Assembly (NCBI GenBank): GCA_003259005.1
Contig: QLII01000001.1
Location: forward strand, 1,984,001 to 2,048,000
Direction: 5' to 3'
Source of the DNA: Spirosoma telluris
GTDB lineage: Bacteria > Bacteroidota > Bacteroidia > Cytophagales > Spirosomataceae
DNA length: 64,000 nt
Below, one piece after another: positions 55,217 to 63,084 of this stretch. The notes beneath the pieces are model-generated. The model searched no databases. It saw only the letters and a list, made by a program, of their open reading frames with translations, and had not been told where the DNA came from. Made by a program: the position numbers and the translations under genes. Every line of letters begins with the position of its first letter. Position 1 is the stretch's first letter.

Positions 55217-56070
55217 GGATTTGCCAGGATTGAAGTAGCTGAAAATAGTTTCTGGATACGTGCTGGTTCAGCCTGAACGGCGTTGAACAATCGCTCTAAA
55301 TCTAATCGGCTCGGTTCGCCCATCGGGTTTTCGGCTACTAGTGCATACCCGCCAACAGCCCGTTCGGAGTACAAAATGGGGCGGCTATTATCCAGTTCCG
55401 AAACCATTCCAAACCATAGCCTGGCCGTAATCTCTTCTACACTGGCGTTTAGGGCAATAACCTGATCGGAAAGCACCACAATCGGGTCAATGAGGGTCTC
55501 AAGGTCGCGAACCTGATGGGTTGAAATTACTACTGTCCGGTGTTCATCTGCGGCACTGGCTACCAAGCGCCGAAACTGACTTTTTGAGGGAATATCGAGC
55601 CCGTTAGTGGGTTCATCCAGTAGCAGAACGGCCGTATTCGTAGCCAGACCAAAGCCAATCAATACTTTCTTTTTTTGACCGTACGAGAGTTCATTCAGTT
55701 TCTGATCGTCGGTCAGGCCAAACTCCTGAATATAACGCATCATCTGTGTATGGTCGAAGCGTGGGTAGAAAGGGGCGTTTGAGCCAATAAACTGCCGAAT
55801 CCGTACGGGTGGCAAATAGAACTCCTCAGGTACCAGGAATATATCTTCCAGAAACGCAGGCTGGCGGTCACCAGGGACATACTCGCCCACTTGAAGCTTA
55901 CCTGCCTGGGGATACAACAAGCCCGATAGTAAGCGCAGAAGTGTGGATTTACCAGCTCCATTAGGCCCCAATAATCCATAAATTGAACCCGGCGATAGGG
56001 TCAAATTCAGGTTCTTATAAAGTGGCCTATTCCGTTTATAGCCGAAGGATACATTGCGTAGCTTAATCAT
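55213..56070 (-). CDS. ABC transporter ATP-binding protein
   Basis: This 285-residue ATPase has Walker A (LLGPNGAGKSTLLRLLSG), signature (LSYGQKKKVLIGFGLA), Walker B (AVLLLDEPTNGLD) and the H-switch (VVISTHQ). It heads the operon. Its start lies 16 bases downstream of the palindrome 56086-56109. It partners the ABC-2-type permease encoded by the overlapping next gene. A YtrB/CcmA-like exporter subfamily is likely. Confidence 0.9.
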   Translation of the reverse strand: MIKLRNVSFGYKRNRPLYKNLNLTLSPGSIYGLLGPNGAGKSTLLRLLSGLLYPQAGKLQVGEYVPGDRQPAFLEDIFLVPEEFYLPPVRIRQFIGSNAPFYPRFDHTQMMRYIQEFGLTDDQKLNELSYGQKKKVLIGFGLATNTAVLLLDEPTNGLDIPSKSQFRRLVASAADEHRTVVISTHQVRDLETLIDPIVVLSDQVIALNASVEEITARLWFGMVSELDNSRPILYSERAVGGYALVAENPMGEPSRLDLERLFNAVQAEPARIQKLFSATSILANP

Positions 56071-56085
56071 GAATAAATTTGCTAT

Positions 56086-56109
56086 AGTGTATTAGTTAAA
56101 TAGTACACT
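56086..56109. promoter_or_regulatory. probable GntR operator upstream of the ABC operon
   Basis: AGTGTATTA-GTTAAA-TAGTACACT is a dyad with one mismatch in nine positions per half-site. It lies 16 bases before the ATPase start, over the likely promoter. The exact half-site TAGTACACT returns in the terminator hairpin at 53255-53263. Binding by the operon's GntR protein is inferred. Confidence 0.6.
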
Positions 56110-56178
56110 GCAATAGTAGGCACTTTTTGAATTAAAAGTCAAGCTTTTAAAGAATTTTATTTTTCAGGGCATAAAAAA

Positions 56179-56198
56179 GCCTCCCTGATTGGGGAGGC
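56179..56198 (-). terminator. intrinsic terminator after a Lys/Met-rich gene
   Basis: GCCTCCC pairs with GGGAGGC around TGATTG. On the minus strand the stem is followed by TTTTTT, 27 bases after the stop of the 78-residue gene. Confidence 0.82.
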
Positions 56199-56224
56199 CT
56201 GTGTAATCAAGAAACGGCTAACGT

Positions 56225-56461
56225 TTAATTAGAAGACGCCTTTTTGGCATCTTTCTTCATCATTTTAGCATCGTGCTTCAGGTCTTTAGCGGCATCTGCT
56301 TTCATATGGTCGTTTTCCATTTTAGCTTCTTTCTTCGCTACTTTGGCATCGTGCTTCATTTCCTTTGCCTCCATTTTAGCCACCTTTTGGGGCTTATCCT
56401 GTGCAAGCACAGAACCTGACATCAATAAAGCAACGGCACCGGCCAGCATTAGATTTTTCAT
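56225..56461 (-). CDS. secreted Lys/Met/His-rich repeat protein
   Basis: This 78-residue protein has a signal peptide (LMLAGAVALLMSGSVLAQ), then a repeat of short K/M/A/D units: MKHDAKVAKKEAK, MKADAAKDLKHDAK, MMKKDAKK. It resembles the MxKDx pentapeptide-repeat family. It is likely an exported, highly charged, helical protein; His and Met could bind metal. No partner is visible. Its own terminator lies downstream. Confidence 0.7.
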   Translation of the reverse strand: MKNLMLAGAVALLMSGSVLAQDKPQKVAKMEAKEMKHDAKVAKKEAKMENDHMKADAAKDLKHDAKMMKKDAKKASSN

Positions 56462-56577
56462 AATAATTCGTAGTTAGGTGAATTTTCGTAGAACTACTTG
56501 ATGAACCTTCTATGGGCTAAAAAGTTATTGAAATCGCTTTATTAAAACGTTTCAATGGCAAAACTTCAATCGGTTCG

Positions 56578-56904
56578 TCAATTATTTGTCTTTGGAGACC
56601 TTTTTCGGCCTTTCACCGATGAAGCTCCGGTTTTAACACTGCTACTGGCATCAACTTTCGCCGGACCGTTCGGTGGATTTTGAGAAGCTTGGGCCTGATC
56701 GTTAGTTAAACCAGTTCCAGCGCCAGTAGATGCTCCATTGGTTCCATCGTGTGTATTGGCTGCAGATGGGTTTGAGCGGGTAGCATCAGTAGCTGATACG
56801 GTACCGGCAGACGATTTTTTGCTACGCCTGGGTGATTTTTCCTGAGCAGTGGCTGTTCCAGCAAGGAGCAAAACCAGAGCAAGGGTTGCGAGTGAGTGTG
56901 TCAT
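56578..56904 (-). CDS. secreted low-complexity hypothetical protein
   Basis: This 108-residue protein has a signal peptide (LATLALVLLLAGTATAQ). The rest is disordered and rich in Ser, Thr, Ala, Gly, Asn and basic residues (RRSKKSSAGTVSA, KGRKRSPKTNN). No domain or cysteines. It is probably an exported small protein of unknown role. It shares orientation and style with the 78-residue gene 117 bases downstream. Confidence 0.6.
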   Translation of the reverse strand: MTHSLATLALVLLLAGTATAQEKSPRRSKKSSAGTVSATDATRSNPSAANTHDGTNGASTGAGTGLTNDQAQASQNPPNGPAKVDASSSVKTGASSVKGRKRSPKTNN

Positions 56905-57004
56905 AGATCGTTCTCGTTTAACGTGAGTAATACCTATAACAACCCACTCGCCCTTAATGAGTTTTATTTGTCAAGAAGAATCTACGTGAATGGGCCATCA
57001 AGCC

Positions 57005-58600
57005 TTATGCGGCTACTTTAAATTCCGATGTGAGGTGAAACTGAATATCGGGGTTGTTTTGCTGATTCATCCGTAGCATCCAGTCCGATTCAGCCAGAAA
57101 AACTGGGTTCTGATCTTTATCATACGCAATCTGGTTGCCTTTCAATCGGATAAACTCAGCCAGCTTCACCGGATTCTCTGCTGTAATCCAGCATGCTTTC
57201 GTGTAGTTTAGCGGCACCCAGCGACATTTAGCTCCATATTCATTTTCCAGCCGGTACTGGATTACCTCAAACTGTAGTTCCCCTACCGTTCCGACAATTT
57301 TCCGGTTACCCAGTTCAAGGGTAAACAATTGGGCAACGCCCTCATCGGTCAACTGTTGAATACCCTTATCTAATTGCTTCGATTTCATTGGATCGAGGTT
57401 GACAAGTTCCTTGAAAATCTCAGGCGAGAAACTCGGAATCCCCTGAAACTGAAAGTCTTCGCCTTCGGTCAGTGTATCACCAATTTTAAACGTACCGGTA
57501 TCATATAGGCCAACGACATCGCCAGGAAAGCCCTCTTCAACCACACTCTTGCTATCGGCCATAAAGCTAAACGGACTGGCAAAGCGTACGTTTTTATCCA
57601 GGCGCGTGTGGTGGTAAAATTTATTCCGCTCAAACACACCCGAACAAATCCGCAGGAAGGCAATCCGGTCGCGGTGGCGTGGATCGAGGTTAGCGTGAAT
57701 TTTAAAGACAAACCCGCTAAAGTTTTTCTCATCGGGTAATACTTCCCGCTTATCGGTTGGGCGCGCAATGGGTTCTGGAGAAATATCGCAGAATCCTTCG
57801 AGCAATTCTTTTACGCCGAAGTTATTAACCGCCGACCCGAAGAACACGGGTGCCAGTTTACCGTCCAGATAAGCCTGGCGGTCAAAATCATCATAGACGC
57901 CTTCGATCAGTTCAACATCTTCGCGAAGTTGAGCGGCATCGCGAGCACCTACTTTTTGGTCGAGCAAATCGTCGGCCAGATCGATGGACACTACATCAGC
58001 CTCAACTTTGGTTTTATTCGCTTTGAAGAAATATAACTTTTTCTCGATGAGGCTATACACCCCTTTAAAATCAGAACCCATGTTAACAGGCCAGGTCATA
58101 GGTCGAACACGAATGTTCAGTTTCTCTTCCAGTTCGTCGAGCAGGTCGAATGGATTGCGGCCTTCGCGGTCAAGTTTATTGATAAAGATAATAACTGGCG
58201 AGTCTCTCATCCGACAAACTTCCATGAGCCGCTCGGTCTGTTCCTCCACGCCTTTCACGCAGTCGATCACCAGAATAACACTGTCTACGGCTGTCAGCGT
58301 CCGGTAGGTATCTTCCGCGAAATCTTTGTGACCGGGTGTATCGAGGATGTTAATCTTCAGATTATCATATTCAAACGTCATAACCGAGGTAGCAACGGAA
58401 ATACCCCGCTGCTTCTCGATTTCCATGAAATCTGATGTAGCCGTCTTTTTAATCTTGTTGGATTTGACAGCGCCAGCCGTTTGAATGGCTCCACCGAAAA
58501 GAAGGAGTTTTTCGGTGAGCGTTGTTTTCCCCGCATCGGGGTGACTAATGATGGCGAATGTCCGCCGACGAGCGGTTTCAGCCTGTATATTGGTTTGCAT
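57005..58600 (-). CDS. prfC: peptide chain release factor 3
   Basis: This GTPase, 531 residues from the ATG at 58600, recycles release factors RF1/RF2 from the ribosome. G1 is [21 protein letters not shown]2 [13 protein letters not shown]3 [11 protein letters not shown]4 NKLDREGR. The typical RF3 C-terminal domain follows ([17 protein letters not shown]). The start ATG was chosen as it begins [19 protein letters not shown]; an upstream ATG 10 codons away is also open. Gene intact, single-copy in this window. Confidence 0.93.
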   Translation of the reverse strand: MQTNIQAETARRRTFAIISHPDAGKTTLTEKLLLFGGAIQTAGAVKSNKIKKTATSDFMEIEKQRGISVATSVMTFEYDNLKINILDTPGHKDFAEDTYRTLTAVDSVILVIDCVKGVEEQTERLMEVCRMRDSPVIIFINKLDREGRNPFDLLDELEEKLNIRVRPMTWPVNMGSDFKGVYSLIEKKLYFFKANKTKVEADVVSIDLADDLLDQKVGARDAAQLREDVELIEGVYDDFDRQAYLDGKLAPVFFGSAVNNFGVKELLEGFCDISPEPIARPTDKREVLPDEKNFSGFVFKIHANLDPRHRDRIAFLRICSGVFERNKFYHHTRLDKNVRFASPFSFMADSKSVVEEGFPGDVVGLYDTGTFKIGDTLTEGEDFQFQGIPSFSPEIFKELVNLDPMKSKQLDKGIQQLTDEGVAQLFTLELGNRKIVGTVGELQFEVIQYRLENEYGAKCRWVPLNYTKACWITAENPVKLAEFIRLKGNQIAYDKDQNPVFLAESDWMLRMNQQNNPDIQFHLTSEFKVAA

Positions 58601-58714
58601 TATTCTCAGAATCAGAATACAAAGATACAAAAAAGGGAGGAAAGGGAGAAGCGGGAAGAGGTGAAGAAAAGGGATTGGGTTTTCATCAGTTCATCTTCTT
58701 TTCCTAGTTCCTCT

Positions 58715-59091
58715 CTATAAAAATGCCCAGAGCAACAAAGCCCAGCCTACAATCATACCAAGGCCGCCAATGGGTGTAATGGCTCCCAGCCAGGTAACTC
58801 CCGTAAAACAGAGGATATATAGAGATCCCGAAAAGACAATGACTCCGCCTAAAAACGAGTAACCCGACCAGTTGAGCAATTTTACGATTGTAGCATTGTT
58901 TCCAAACGTGTGCATTAGCAAACCTACCAGCACCAGAGCCATGGCATGATAGAATTGATATTTCACTGCCGTTTCGAAGGTGGCGGTACGTCCCGATGCA
59001 TCGAGCATTGCTCGTAACGCATGAGCCCAAATGCGCCGAGTGCCACGCCTAAAAGCCCTAAAACAGCACCTGCCTGAATAAAGAATTTCAT
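58715..59091 (-). CDS. DUF423-family small membrane protein, frameshifted
   Basis: This 125-residue inner-membrane protein (after repair) belongs to DUF423 (YgdD-like), with four helices (IQAGAVLGLLGVALGAFGAHA, YHAMALVLVGLLMHTF, SFLGGVIVFSGSLYIL, GLGMIVGWALLLWAFL). The frame breaks at CCC 59026-59028; one extra base restores GAFGAHALRAMLDASG. The start is the ATG at 59091 (MKFFIQAG). A longer frame from 59179 is created by the frameshift and the repeat. The role of the family is unknown. Confidence 0.85.
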
Positions 59092-59094
59092 ATC

Positions 59095-59190
59095 TAATTT
59101 TTGTCATGCTGACGAAGGAAGCATCTTCGGTAGCTGGTATATATATGGCCTCACCCGAAGATGCTTCCTTCGTCAGCATGACAAAAATTA
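59095..59190. repeat. 36-bp perfect inverted repeat
   Basis: Arms 59095-59130 and 59155-59190 are perfectly complementary, with a 24-base loop. They begin TAATTTTTGTCATGCTGACG. The distal arm contains the yggS stop (TTA at 59188-59190) and the element ends 4 bases before the DUF423 start on the same strand. Family relative of 21372-21452. Confidence 0.93.
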
Positions 59191-59847
59191 CGATCGATTA
59201 CCAAAAATAGCACTCCCCACCCGAACCATGGTACTACCTTCTTCAAGGGCAATGTGATAATCACTGCTCATACCCATCGACAATTCACGAAACTGAACTT
59301 GCGGGTGATGAAGGGTGGCTAATTTATCAAACAATTGCTTTAAGCCATGAAACTCCTGCCGAATCTTCATTTCATCATCGGTGTTAGTGGCTAATCCCAT
59401 TAAACCAATAAGGCGTATATTCCGTAGATCGTTCAATTCGGGTGCATTCAGGATCGTTTCGGCTTCTTCAGGCGAAAGTCCAAACTTAGTCTCTTCATCG
59501 GCAATGTAGATTTGTAACAGACAATCAATGATCCGATTTTGTTTAGCAGCCTGTTTGTTGATCTCCTGCAATAGCTTCATACTATCCACAGAATGAATTA
59601 ACGCTACAAAAGGAGCAATGTATTTGACCTTGTTGCTCTGCAAATGGCCAATCAAATGCCACTCTACATCAGCAGGAAGTTGGGGCTGTTTTTCAGCCAT
59701 TTCCTGCACTTTATTTTCACCAAACCGTCGGCAACCCGCATCATAAGCCTCGCGCAGTAAGGCAACAGGCTTTGTTTTGGTAACCGCAATCAGTTTAGCC
59801 TTTCCATTTAATTCATTCTCAATCAGGCGAATCGTTTCAGCAATCAT
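59188..59847 (-). CDS. YggS-family PLP homeostasis protein
   Basis: This 219-residue single-barrel PLP protein (YggS/PROSC) binds PLP without catalysis and buffers vitamin B6. The lysine is in AKLIAVTKTKP (about residue 22), with FGENKVQEM, WHLIGHLQSNKVKY and ELSMGMSSDYHIALEEGSTMVRVGSAIFG, all conserved. The ATG at 59847 is chosen; an in-frame ATG 16 codons upstream would sit across the promoter at 59893-59900. The stop lies inside the distal arm of the inverted repeat. Confidence 0.92.
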   Translation of the reverse strand: MIAETIRLIENELNGKAKLIAVTKTKPVALLREAYDAGCRRFGENKVQEMAEKQPQLPADVEWHLIGHLQSNKVKYIAPFVALIHSVDSMKLLQEINKQAAKQNRIIDCLLQIYIADEETKFGLSPEEAETILNAPELNDLRNIRLIGLMGLATNTDDEMKIRQEFHGLKQLFDKLATLHHPQVQFRELSMGMSSDYHIALEEGSTMVRVGSAIFGNRS

Positions 59848-59892
59848 CCTATCCAATATAGTGGTCTTAAGCAACCGTTTAGTATTATTGTG

Positions 59893-59900
59893 CAAAGATA
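59893..59900 (-). promoter_or_regulatory. -7 box TATCTTTG of yggS
   Basis: The minus strand reads TATCTTTG, matching TAnnTTTG, 46 bases before the chosen yggS start. It supports the shorter start. Confidence 0.55.
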
Positions 59901-60028
59901 GGTTTGAGAACTACGCAGAAACCCGTAGTTTTTGGCCGAAATTCATGGAAAAGACTGCAGTAGTGCAATAATTCGTTGACTACTTTGGTTCTGGTAACGA
60001 TTCTGTGAATAACCCATCCTCGTAATTT

Positions 60029-60979
60029 ATGACTCCAATGGAACCCCGACCTCAGCCTAGTAACAACAGTCGTAGCTACTTATTGGCCGCATTATTAATC
60101 CTGGCTGCTCTGAATGTACTCTTGTTATACTTCTATTACCAGGAACGACAGGACAATAAAACGAAAGATGCGACGATTGCAGCTAAGACAGAAGAGGTAT
60201 TGATTGCCAAAACCAAACTAGACTCAATTTCAGCACAACTGGATGCCAAAATCGCTGAAATCCAGCAACTGGGTGGCAATATCGACTCCCTGATGAAAGT
60301 AAAAACGCAACTGGAAGTCGATAAGCGGGAACTGAAGAATGTTGGCTCGTTTGACAGCAAAAAATACGATCAGAAAATCCGCAATTACCAAACCATACTA
60401 GCTCAGAAAGACCAGGAAATTGCCCGTCTAAAAGAAGAAAACGGTATTTTAACGCAGAAAAATGAAACCCTCAATCAGGAAAACAGTGGACTGAAAGCTG
60501 AACGACAAACCCTCAGTGATTCGGTTGTGGCGGTTTCAAGCAAAAATAAGGAGTTAGAAGAAAAGGTTACCATCGCAGCCGCACTTCGAGCCGAAGCGGT
60601 TACCGTCAATGCCGTCAACGCAAAAGGAAAAGAAAGCGATGGTGGCACCTATAAAGCCAAGAAGGTTGACAAAATTCACGTATCTGTTTTGCTGGCGCCC
60701 AATGGTCTGGCAAAAAAAGACGAGAAAGAGCTATACATGCGGCTTCTGGATCCTAGTGGGGCCGTTGTATCCGATCTGGCAACGGGTTCTGGCGAGTTCA
60801 CCTATAACGGTCAGGGTATGATTTACACCGCTATGCAGCGTTTCAATTTCGACAATACTCGTCAGCGAGTCGATTACTTTTATGGACGTGGAGGGCAACG
60901 TTTCAATGAAGGAAAATATACCATTGAAATCTACTGCGAAGGCTTCCGAATTGGTGAAGGCGAGTTTATGATAAAATAG
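60029..60979 (+). CDS. membrane-anchored coiled-coil protein
   Basis: This 316-residue protein has a short cytosolic N-terminus, one helix (YLLAALLILAALNVLLLYFYY, residues about 18-38), a long coiled coil (residues about 40-185, heptads such as LDSISAQLDAKIAEIQQLGG) and a C-terminal beta domain from KIHVSVLLAPNGLAKKDE to IEIYCEGFRIGEGEFMIK. It probably reaches into the periplasm and may brace the envelope. The family is not recognised, but the architecture is common in Bacteroidota. It precedes the rpsF operon and is separated from it by its own terminator. Confidence 0.78.
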   Translation: MTPMEPRPQPSNNSRSYLLAALLILAALNVLLLYFYYQERQDNKTKDATIAAKTEEVLIAKTKLDSISAQLDAKIAEIQQLGGNIDSLMKVKTQLEVDKRELKNVGSFDSKKYDQKIRNYQTILAQKDQEIARLKEENGILTQKNETLNQENSGLKAERQTLSDSVVAVSSKNKELEEKVTIAAALRAEAVTVNAVNAKGKESDGGTYKAKKVDKIHVSVLLAPNGLAKKDEKELYMRLLDPSGAVVSDLATGSGEFTYNGQGMIYTAMQRFNFDNTRQRVDYFYGRGGQRFNEGKYTIEIYCEGFRIGEGEFMIK

Positions 60980-60992
60980 CAGAGAGCTGGGT

Positions 60993-61055
60993 GCATGGAG
61001 CAAGGAGCATGGCAATCATTTTTTACGCCATGCTCCTTGCTCCATGCTTTTTTTT
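60993..61055 (+). terminator. 21-bp perfect terminator
   Basis: GCATGGAGCAAGGAGCATGGC (60993-61013) pairs exactly with 61027-61047, followed by a nine-T run. It ends the coiled-coil gene. Its distal arm also holds the TTG at 61036-61038 of the rpsF promoter. Confidence 0.9.
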
Positions 61056-61058
61056 TCG

Positions 61059-61066
61059 TACCTTTG
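61059..61066 (+). promoter_or_regulatory. rpsF: promoter of the rpsF operon: TACCTTTG
   Basis: TACCTTTG matches TAnnTTTG, with TTG 20 bases upstream at 61036-61038 as the -33 element. It lies 29 bases before the rpsF ATG. It is the best-matched promoter in the window. Confidence 0.65.
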
Positions 61067-61095
61067 CGCCCTAATTTCAAACCAATTCAAGAAAA

Positions 61096-61461
61096 ATGTT
61101 TCTCAATAACTACGAAACGGTGTTCATTTTAACTCCCGTTTTATCTGATGCTCAGATGAAGGACACCGTTGACAAGTTCCGTAAAGTGCTGACCGACAAC
61201 GGTGCGGAGCTTGTTCACGAAGACAATATGGGCCTGCGCAAACTGGCTTATCCGATTCAGCATAAGAACACGGGTTACTACCAACTCTTCGAGTTTAAGG
61301 CCCCCGGCACGATCATCGAGAAACTCAATACTGAGTATCTCCGTGACGAGCGGATCATCCGTCACCTGACGGTTTCGCTTGATAAGCACGCTGTTGCCTA
61401 CAACGATCGTAAGCGCAATGGCTTAGTGGGTAAGAAAAAACAAACCGAAAACGCCGGGTAG
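61096..61461 (+). CDS. rpsF: 30S ribosomal protein S6
   Basis: This 121-residue ribosomal protein binds S18 and 16S rRNA in the small-subunit platform. It matches S6 from MFLNNYETVFILTPVLSD through NMGLRKLAYPIQHKNTGYYQLFEFKA to DERIIRHLTVSLDKHAV. The gene begins the classic rpsF-rpsR-rplI cluster; rpsR starts 11 bases later. Confidence 0.95.
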   Translation: MFLNNYETVFILTPVLSDAQMKDTVDKFRKVLTDNGAELVHEDNMGLRKLAYPIQHKNTGYYQLFEFKAPGTIIEKLNTEYLRDERIIRHLTVSLDKHAVAYNDRKRNGLVGKKKQTENAG

Positions 61462-61472
61462 GCACCTGAATC

Positions 61473-61724
61473 ATGAGTTTGCAAAACGAATCTGTCTCGA
61501 AAACCGAGAACCGTAAAAAATACGACCGCTTCAAGAAAGCCGGTATCAAATACATCGATTACAAGGACGGCAACTTCCTGCTGAAACTGTTGAACGAACA
61601 GGGTAAAATTCTGCCCCGTCGCTTAACCGGCACGACTCTTAAAAACCAGCGTAAAGTGGCCCAGGCTGTCAAACGCGCTCGTCATTTAGCCATCCTGCCT
61701 TACGTAGGCGATTCTTTAAAATAA
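61473..61724 (+). CDS. rpsR: 30S ribosomal protein S18
   Basis: This 83-residue basic ribosomal protein is the partner of S6. It contains [46 protein letters not shown], typical of S18. It shares the transcript with rpsF; an inverted repeat separates it from rplI. The short length and high Lys/Arg content are normal. Confidence 0.95.
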   Translation: MSLQNESVSKTENRKKYDRFKKAGIKYIDYKDGNFLLKLLNEQGKILPRRLTGTTLKNQRKVAQAVKRARHLAILPYVGDSLK

Positions 61725-61807
61725 AGTTTGTAGTCCGCAGTTTGTAGTTTGAGGTTGCTAAAGCACCGAACTACGAACCACGAACTACAGACTACAAACT
61801 TTTTTTT
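61722..61807. repeat. inverted repeat between rpsR and rplI
   Basis: The arm AAAGTTTGTAGTCCGCAG is mirrored by GACTACAAACTTTTTTT. It fills the rpsR-rplI gap and is followed by T-runs, so it may partly terminate transcription before rplI or tune its level. Confidence 0.7.
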
Positions 61808-61813
61808 CAAAAA

Positions 61814-62257
61814 ATGAACATCATTTTAAAAACCGATATTGCCGGCCTGGGCTATAAGAACGACACCGTAGCGGTGAAGCCCGGTTACGGCCGCAATTAC
61901 CTGATTCCTCAGGGATTTGCGATTATGGCAACCGACTCAAATAAGAAGATCGTTGCCGAAAACATTCGTCAGGCAGCTCACAAAGCTGAAAAACTGAAAA
62001 ACGATGCGCAGGCCATTGCGGATGGTATTGGCGACATGACGCTGACGATTCCAGCAAAAGCAGGTGACAGTGGCAAAATCTTTGGCCGTGTTACCAATAC
62101 GCAAGTTGCCGACGCCCTACGTGCGAAAGGCTTTGACATTGACCGGAAGAAAATTACGGTTGAAGATGTGAAGGTTCTTGGCACTTACGAAGCATCTATC
62201 GACCTGCACAAAGATGTGAAACACAAAGTGAAATTCGACGTCGTTTCGGCTGAATAA
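61814..62257 (+). CDS. rplI: 50S ribosomal protein L9
   Basis: This 147-residue protein binds 23S rRNA. The N-terminal domain MNIILKTDIAGLGYKNDTVAVKPGYGRNYLIPQGFAIMA is highly conserved. The long helix (KIVAENIRQAAHKAEKLKN) and a C-terminal domain (GRVTNTQVADALRAKGFDIDRKKITVE) complete the L9 shape. It is last in the operon and followed by a good terminator. Confidence 0.95.
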   Translation: MNIILKTDIAGLGYKNDTVAVKPGYGRNYLIPQGFAIMATDSNKKIVAENIRQAAHKAEKLKNDAQAIADGIGDMTLTIPAKAGDSGKIFGRVTNTQVADALRAKGFDIDRKKITVEDVKVLGTYEASIDLHKDVKHKVKFDVVSAE

Positions 62258-62276
62258 GCTACCCGATTTCAGACTA

Positions 62277-62320
62277 AACCGACCAGCTCGTTTCGTAACG
62301 AAGCTGGTCGGTTTTTTTGT
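62277..62320 (+). terminator. terminator of the rpsF operon
   Basis: AACCGACCAGCT pairs with AGCTGGTCGGTT, with an inner CGTT-TCGT-AACG hairpin, and is followed by TTTTTTT. The promoter box of the following Uma2 gene begins directly after it. Confidence 0.88.
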
Positions 62321-62328
62321 TATATTTG
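62321..62328 (+). promoter_or_regulatory. -7 box TATATTTG of the second Uma2 gene
   Basis: TATATTTG, 17 bases before the ATG, matches the box upstream of the paralog at 35184-35191. The surrounding bases (TGTTATATTTGG vs TTGTATATTTGG) are also similar. Confidence 0.55.
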
Positions 62329-62345
62329 GACAAACGAACTATAGG

Positions 62346-63011
62346 ATGACCACGCTTGACTTAGATCAGCTTTTAGAAGCTCCGAACATAAAGCTATTGA
62401 TGCAGCAAGCAGAAATTGCTTTGCGCGACGAAGCCCGGCAACGTCAGGCTTTTTACGAATGGATACATGAAGACCATAAAGCCGAGTTTATCAATGGTGC
62501 TATTATCATGCAATCACCGGCCAAAGAACGCCACTGGATGGCGGTCGGCAATCTATACCGATTGCTAAGTGCCTTTGTAATCAAGCACAAACTTGGGCGT
62601 GTAGCTTCTGAAAAAGCGATGATTTCGCTGACACGTAATGATTATGAGCCGGATATCTGCTTTTGGACTGCTGATCGTTCGCACGAATTTGAAGGCGAAA
62701 TGATGCAGTTCCCAGCACCCGATCTGATTGTTGAAGTTCTCTCAAAAAGCACAGAGAAAATTGATCGGGGCGTTAAATTCAACGATTATGCAGCTCATAG
62801 TGTCCAGGAATATTGGATCATAGACCCCAAAAAGCAGGTTATTGAACAGTACATACTCGATAAGGATGTACAGGCATTTGTACTGGAAAATACCCTCAGA
62901 ATACCCCATCAAATTGAGTCAAAAATCGTAACAGGATTCCAAATTCCGGTGCAAGCCATCTTCGATGAATTAAGTAGTAACGAAATATTAGTTTCGCTCC
63001 TTACTAACTGA
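62346..63011 (+). CDS. Uma2-family (DUF820) putative restriction-endonuclease-like protein
   Basis: This 221-residue protein is a paralog of the one at 35212-35874. Motifs are the same: KAEFINGAIIMQSPAKERHW, LTRNDYEPDICFW, FPAPDLIVEVLSKSTEKIDR, DYAAHSVQEYWIIDPKKQ. The E-x-K type motif of the PD-(D/E)XK fold is retained, so both copies may be active. Biological role is not known; the presence of paralogs with the same promoter box suggests related regulation. Confidence 0.85.
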   Translation: MTTLDLDQLLEAPNIKLLMQQAEIALRDEARQRQAFYEWIHEDHKAEFINGAIIMQSPAKERHWMAVGNLYRLLSAFVIKHKLGRVASEKAMISLTRNDYEPDICFWTADRSHEFEGEMMQFPAPDLIVEVLSKSTEKIDRGVKFNDYAAHSVQEYWIIDPKKQVIEQYILDKDVQAFVLENTLRIPHQIESKIVTGFQIPVQAIFDELSSNEILVSLLTN

Positions 63012-63084
63012 TTTTCAGCCCATAACAGACGTATATTTTAACAGAAGAAGGGAGCTAAACAGCCCATTTTTTTGTTAGTAATGT

